This document shows positions 14,460 to 15,954 of a DNA stretch of 15,954 nucleotides, in pieces; within the stretch, counting starts at the first letter, position 1; each line of letters begins with the position of its first letter. The notes below the pieces were generated by a model. The model saw only the letters and a list, made by a program, of their open reading frames with translations, did no database searches and was not told the DNA's origin. The DNA is from Candidatus Omnitrophota bacterium. GTDB lineage: Bacteria > Omnitrophota > Gorgyraeia > 2-01-FULL-45-10. The position numbers were made by a program, and so were the translations under genes. The stretch spans positions 1 to 15,954 of the forward strand of contig PLLI01000040.1 in the NCBI GenBank assembly GCA_003140915.1. The letters run 5' to 3'.

Positions 14460-14491
14460 CTACACCCTCCACCCTAAACCCTACACTCTAC
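14460..14491. repeat. 7-base tandem repeat between argB and argD (four units)
   Basis: Units start at 14460, 14467, 14474 and 14481 (CTACACC, CTCCACC, CTAAACC, CTACACT), followed by a partial CTAC that includes the argB stop codon (14490-14488). On the transcript the units read AGGGTGT or AGGGTTT. The last one runs into the AGGAG ribosome site of argD. Confidence 0.75.
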
Positions 14492-15342
14492 TTTACTATC
14501 TCCGTTCCTATCCCTTCATCCGTAAAAATTTCCAAAAGCAGCGCATGCGGCACACTTGCGTTAAGTATGTGCGCCTTTTTCACTCCGCCTTTCGCCGCGT
14601 TGATGCAGGCCCTTGCCTTCGGTATCATCCCCGCGTCTATTATTTTCTTATCAATGAATCGCTCAACTTCGCTTGCCTTTATCGTATTGAACAATGTCTT
14701 CGGATCATTCCTATCTTTCATGATCCCGTTCACGTTCGTCAGAAGGACGAACTTCTCCGCCTTGAGCGCCATGGCAAGCGAGCTCGCCACATCGTCGGCG
14801 TTCACGTTATATGTATGGCCGTCGCGCCCTATCCCGAGCGGATAGATGACCGGGATTATATTATCCTTGATGAGTCGTTTAACCACCGTCGTGTCGACGG
14901 ACGTTACCTCACCCACGAACCCCAGGTCCGGCACGCACTTCATCTTGCGAACCTTTATCATGCCGTTCTCTTTACCGCTCATCCCGAACGCCTTCGTGCC
15001 CATCGACTTTAAGGTATTGACTATCTTTTTATTGATCGTTCCGAGCGCCCTGTCGATTATGTGAACTGTCTGGGCATCCGTAACGCGTCTGCCCTGTATA
15101 AATTTCGGCTCTATTCCCGCCTTCTTCATCATCCGCGAGATATACGGCCCGCCGCCGTGGACTATTATTGGCCGCATCCCGGCATAATTCATGAATATTA
15201 TGTCTTCGAGGATACCCTTCTCGATGCCTTTCTCCTCGACTGCTGCCCCGCCGTACTTTATGACGATCGTCTTTTCGAAAAATTTGCGTATATACGGCAG
15301 CGCCTCGATCAGCACTTCGGATTTTTTTATCGCTTCCTTCAT
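14488..15342 (-). CDS. argB: Acetylglutamate kinase
   Basis: ArgB phosphorylates N-acetylglutamate. The 284-residue amino-acid-kinase fold has KYGG (29-32), VHGGGP (61-66), GRRVTD (84-89), NVNADDVA and the C-terminal PHALLLEIFTDEGIGT. An N-terminal helix (SEVLIEALPYIRKFFEK, about 8-24) precedes the first strand. That helix and the LLEIFT-x-x-GIGT tail are typical of hexameric, arginine-inhibited enzymes, so feedback control by arginine is likely (inference). The usual GGMIPK appears as AGMIPK. The ATG directly abuts the argJ stop (TAAATG), and only a distant GGAG is visible, suggesting translational coupling. Confidence 0.97.
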   Translation of the reverse strand: MKEAIKKSEVLIEALPYIRKFFEKTIVIKYGGAAVEEKGIEKGILEDIIFMNYAGMRPIIVHGGGPYISRMMKKAGIEPKFIQGRRVTDAQTVHIIDRALGTINKKIVNTLKSMGTKAFGMSGKENGMIKVRKMKCVPDLGFVGEVTSVDTTVVKRLIKDNIIPVIYPLGIGRDGHTYNVNADDVASSLAMALKAEKFVLLTNVNGIMKDRNDPKTLFNTIKASEVERFIDKKIIDAGMIPKARACINAAKGGVKKAHILNASVPHALLLEIFTDEGIGTEIVK

Positions 15343-15954
15343 TTAAGTACTATACTCCGAATTTATCGCGACGTATTCCTTCGAGAAATCGCACGTCCAC
15401 GCCGTCGCGCTGTATTTTCCGCCCTTCAGGTCAACTGTTATCTTAACATCTTTACCTTGAAAGAATTCCCGCGCCCGCTCTTTGTCATAATCTTTGGCGA
15501 TAGCACCGTTCGAAAGGGCCTTCATGCTGCCCAAATAAATATCCGTCTTGTCCGGGTCGAAATTTGCGCCTGAGGCGCCGCACGCGGCCGCCACCCTTCC
15601 CCAATTCGGGTCCTCGCCGAATATGGCGCATTTTAAAAGGCTCGAAGTCGATATCTTTCTTGCCGCAGCTCTTGCGTCAACTTTAGTCCGCGCGCCCCTT
15701 ACCTCTATCTCTACGAATTTCGTCGCGCCTTCTCCGTCCCGTGCCAGCATCTTTGCCAGCTCCGATGTCACGTATTTCAACGCTGCCGTAAATTTGCGGT
15801 AATCGCTATTCCGCGCGGTTATTTTATTGTTCCCGGCCATTCCGTTGGCCAGGATAAAGACCGTATCATTGGTGCTCATGTCTCCGTCAACCGATACCAT
15901 GTTGAACGAATCGCCGATCGCCTCATCGAGGGCCTCTTCGAGTATCCTCTTCGA
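15343..15954 (-). CDS. argJ: ArgJ, ornithine acetyltransferase (C-terminal part; 5' end outside the window)
   Basis: ArgJ moves the acetyl group from N-acetylornithine to glutamate, recycling it in the cyclic arginine pathway; some versions also use acetyl-CoA. Only the last 203 codons are in the window and the frame stays open to the right edge. What is visible belongs to the beta chain: SVDGDMSTNDTV, FGEDPNWGRVAAACGASGA, DKTDIYLGS and the C-terminal TCDFSKEYVAINSEYST. The Thr at which ArgJ cuts itself lies upstream, outside the window. The ATG at 15900 is internal, because the frame continues with family-typical residues (DSFNMVSVDGD). Together with an OTC-type ArgF it indicates the acetyl-recycling route. 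Confidence 0.96.
   Translation of the reverse strand, partial: SKRILEEALDEAIGDSFNMVSVDGDMSTNDTVFILANGMAGNNKITARNSDYRKFTAALKYVTSELAKMLARDGEGATKFVEIEVRGARTKVDARAAARKISTSSLLKCAIFGEDPNWGRVAAACGASGANFDPDKTDIYLGSMKALSNGAIAKDYDKERAREFFQGKDVKITVDLKGGKYSATAWTCDFSKEYVAINSEYST

Noticed and set aside
14460..14491. Telomere-like AGGGTTT repeat
   Set aside because: Only one unit reads AGGGTTT; the others vary and the array is one of three heptamer arrays in a bacterial operon.
14275..15012. Plus-strand 245-codon frame across the argD/argB junction
   Set aside because: Shadow frame that runs across two well-supported genes and a repeat array.
1..15954. CRISPR arrays, tRNA or rRNA genes, insertion sequences, phage genes
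   Set aside because: None seen: no spaced direct repeats of CRISPR type, no transposase or integrase frames, no recognisable structural RNA genes.

Overview
All recognisable genes in this window lie on the minus strand, so transcription runs from high to low coordinates. The gene set is that of a free-living-type bacterium with diaminopimelate peptidoglycan. It makes lysine by the one-step DapL (LL-diaminopimelate aminotransferase) route and quinolinate with an oxygen-independent aspartate dehydrogenase instead of NadB, which fits an anaerobe. The compact mixed biosynthesis operon, DapL, NadX and Lys/Arg-rich proteins resemble what I associate with Omnitrophota (former OP3) and neighbouring PVC-type lineages. 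That placement is inference and was not tested by any search.

Layout in order of transcription. (1) 15954 to 9695 is an arginine block: argJ (5' part outside the window), argB, argD, argF, argG, argH. With argC not seen (possibly just upstream), this carries acetylglutamate to arginine. (2) 9682 to 5954 is a lysine/DAP block: lysA, dapF, dapA, dapB, continuous with the arginine block. (3) 5953 to 5522 is a 432-base gap without a convincing gene. It holds two large structured palindromes (5785-5959 and 5544-5698) flanking a sigma70-like promoter at 5734-5763, and probably starts a second transcription unit. (4) 5518 to 305 holds dapL, folK, panC, nadA, nadX, a TtcA-type tRNA thiolase and a small very basic repeat protein, closed by a clear Rho-independent terminator at 240-280. 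(5) A promoter at 214-243 then drives uvrA, which runs off the left edge.

The genes work together around aspartate and its relatives. DapA, DapB, DapL, DapF and LysA form a complete path from aspartate semialdehyde to lysine. ArgG consumes aspartate. NadX plus NadA turn aspartate into quinolinate for NAD. PanC uses beta-alanine, commonly aspartate-derived, for pantothenate, and FolK serves folate. Genes are tightly packed: ATGA overlaps at argG/argH, dapA/dapB and panC/nadA, and gaps of 0 to 13 bases elsewhere.

The least ordinary content is at the few looser junctions. Three of them (argB-argD, lysA-dapF, dapF-dapA) carry degenerate 7-base-period tandem repeats. Each begins in or at the stop codon of the upstream gene and ends at the Shine-Dalgarno region of the next; one appears to supply the last residues of DapF. 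Two other junctions (argD-argF and dapB-dapL) carry long palindromes with AAAATT cores and CGAG-rich arms. NadX appears to have Asn where the family's catalytic His is expected. These are the points most worth following up.
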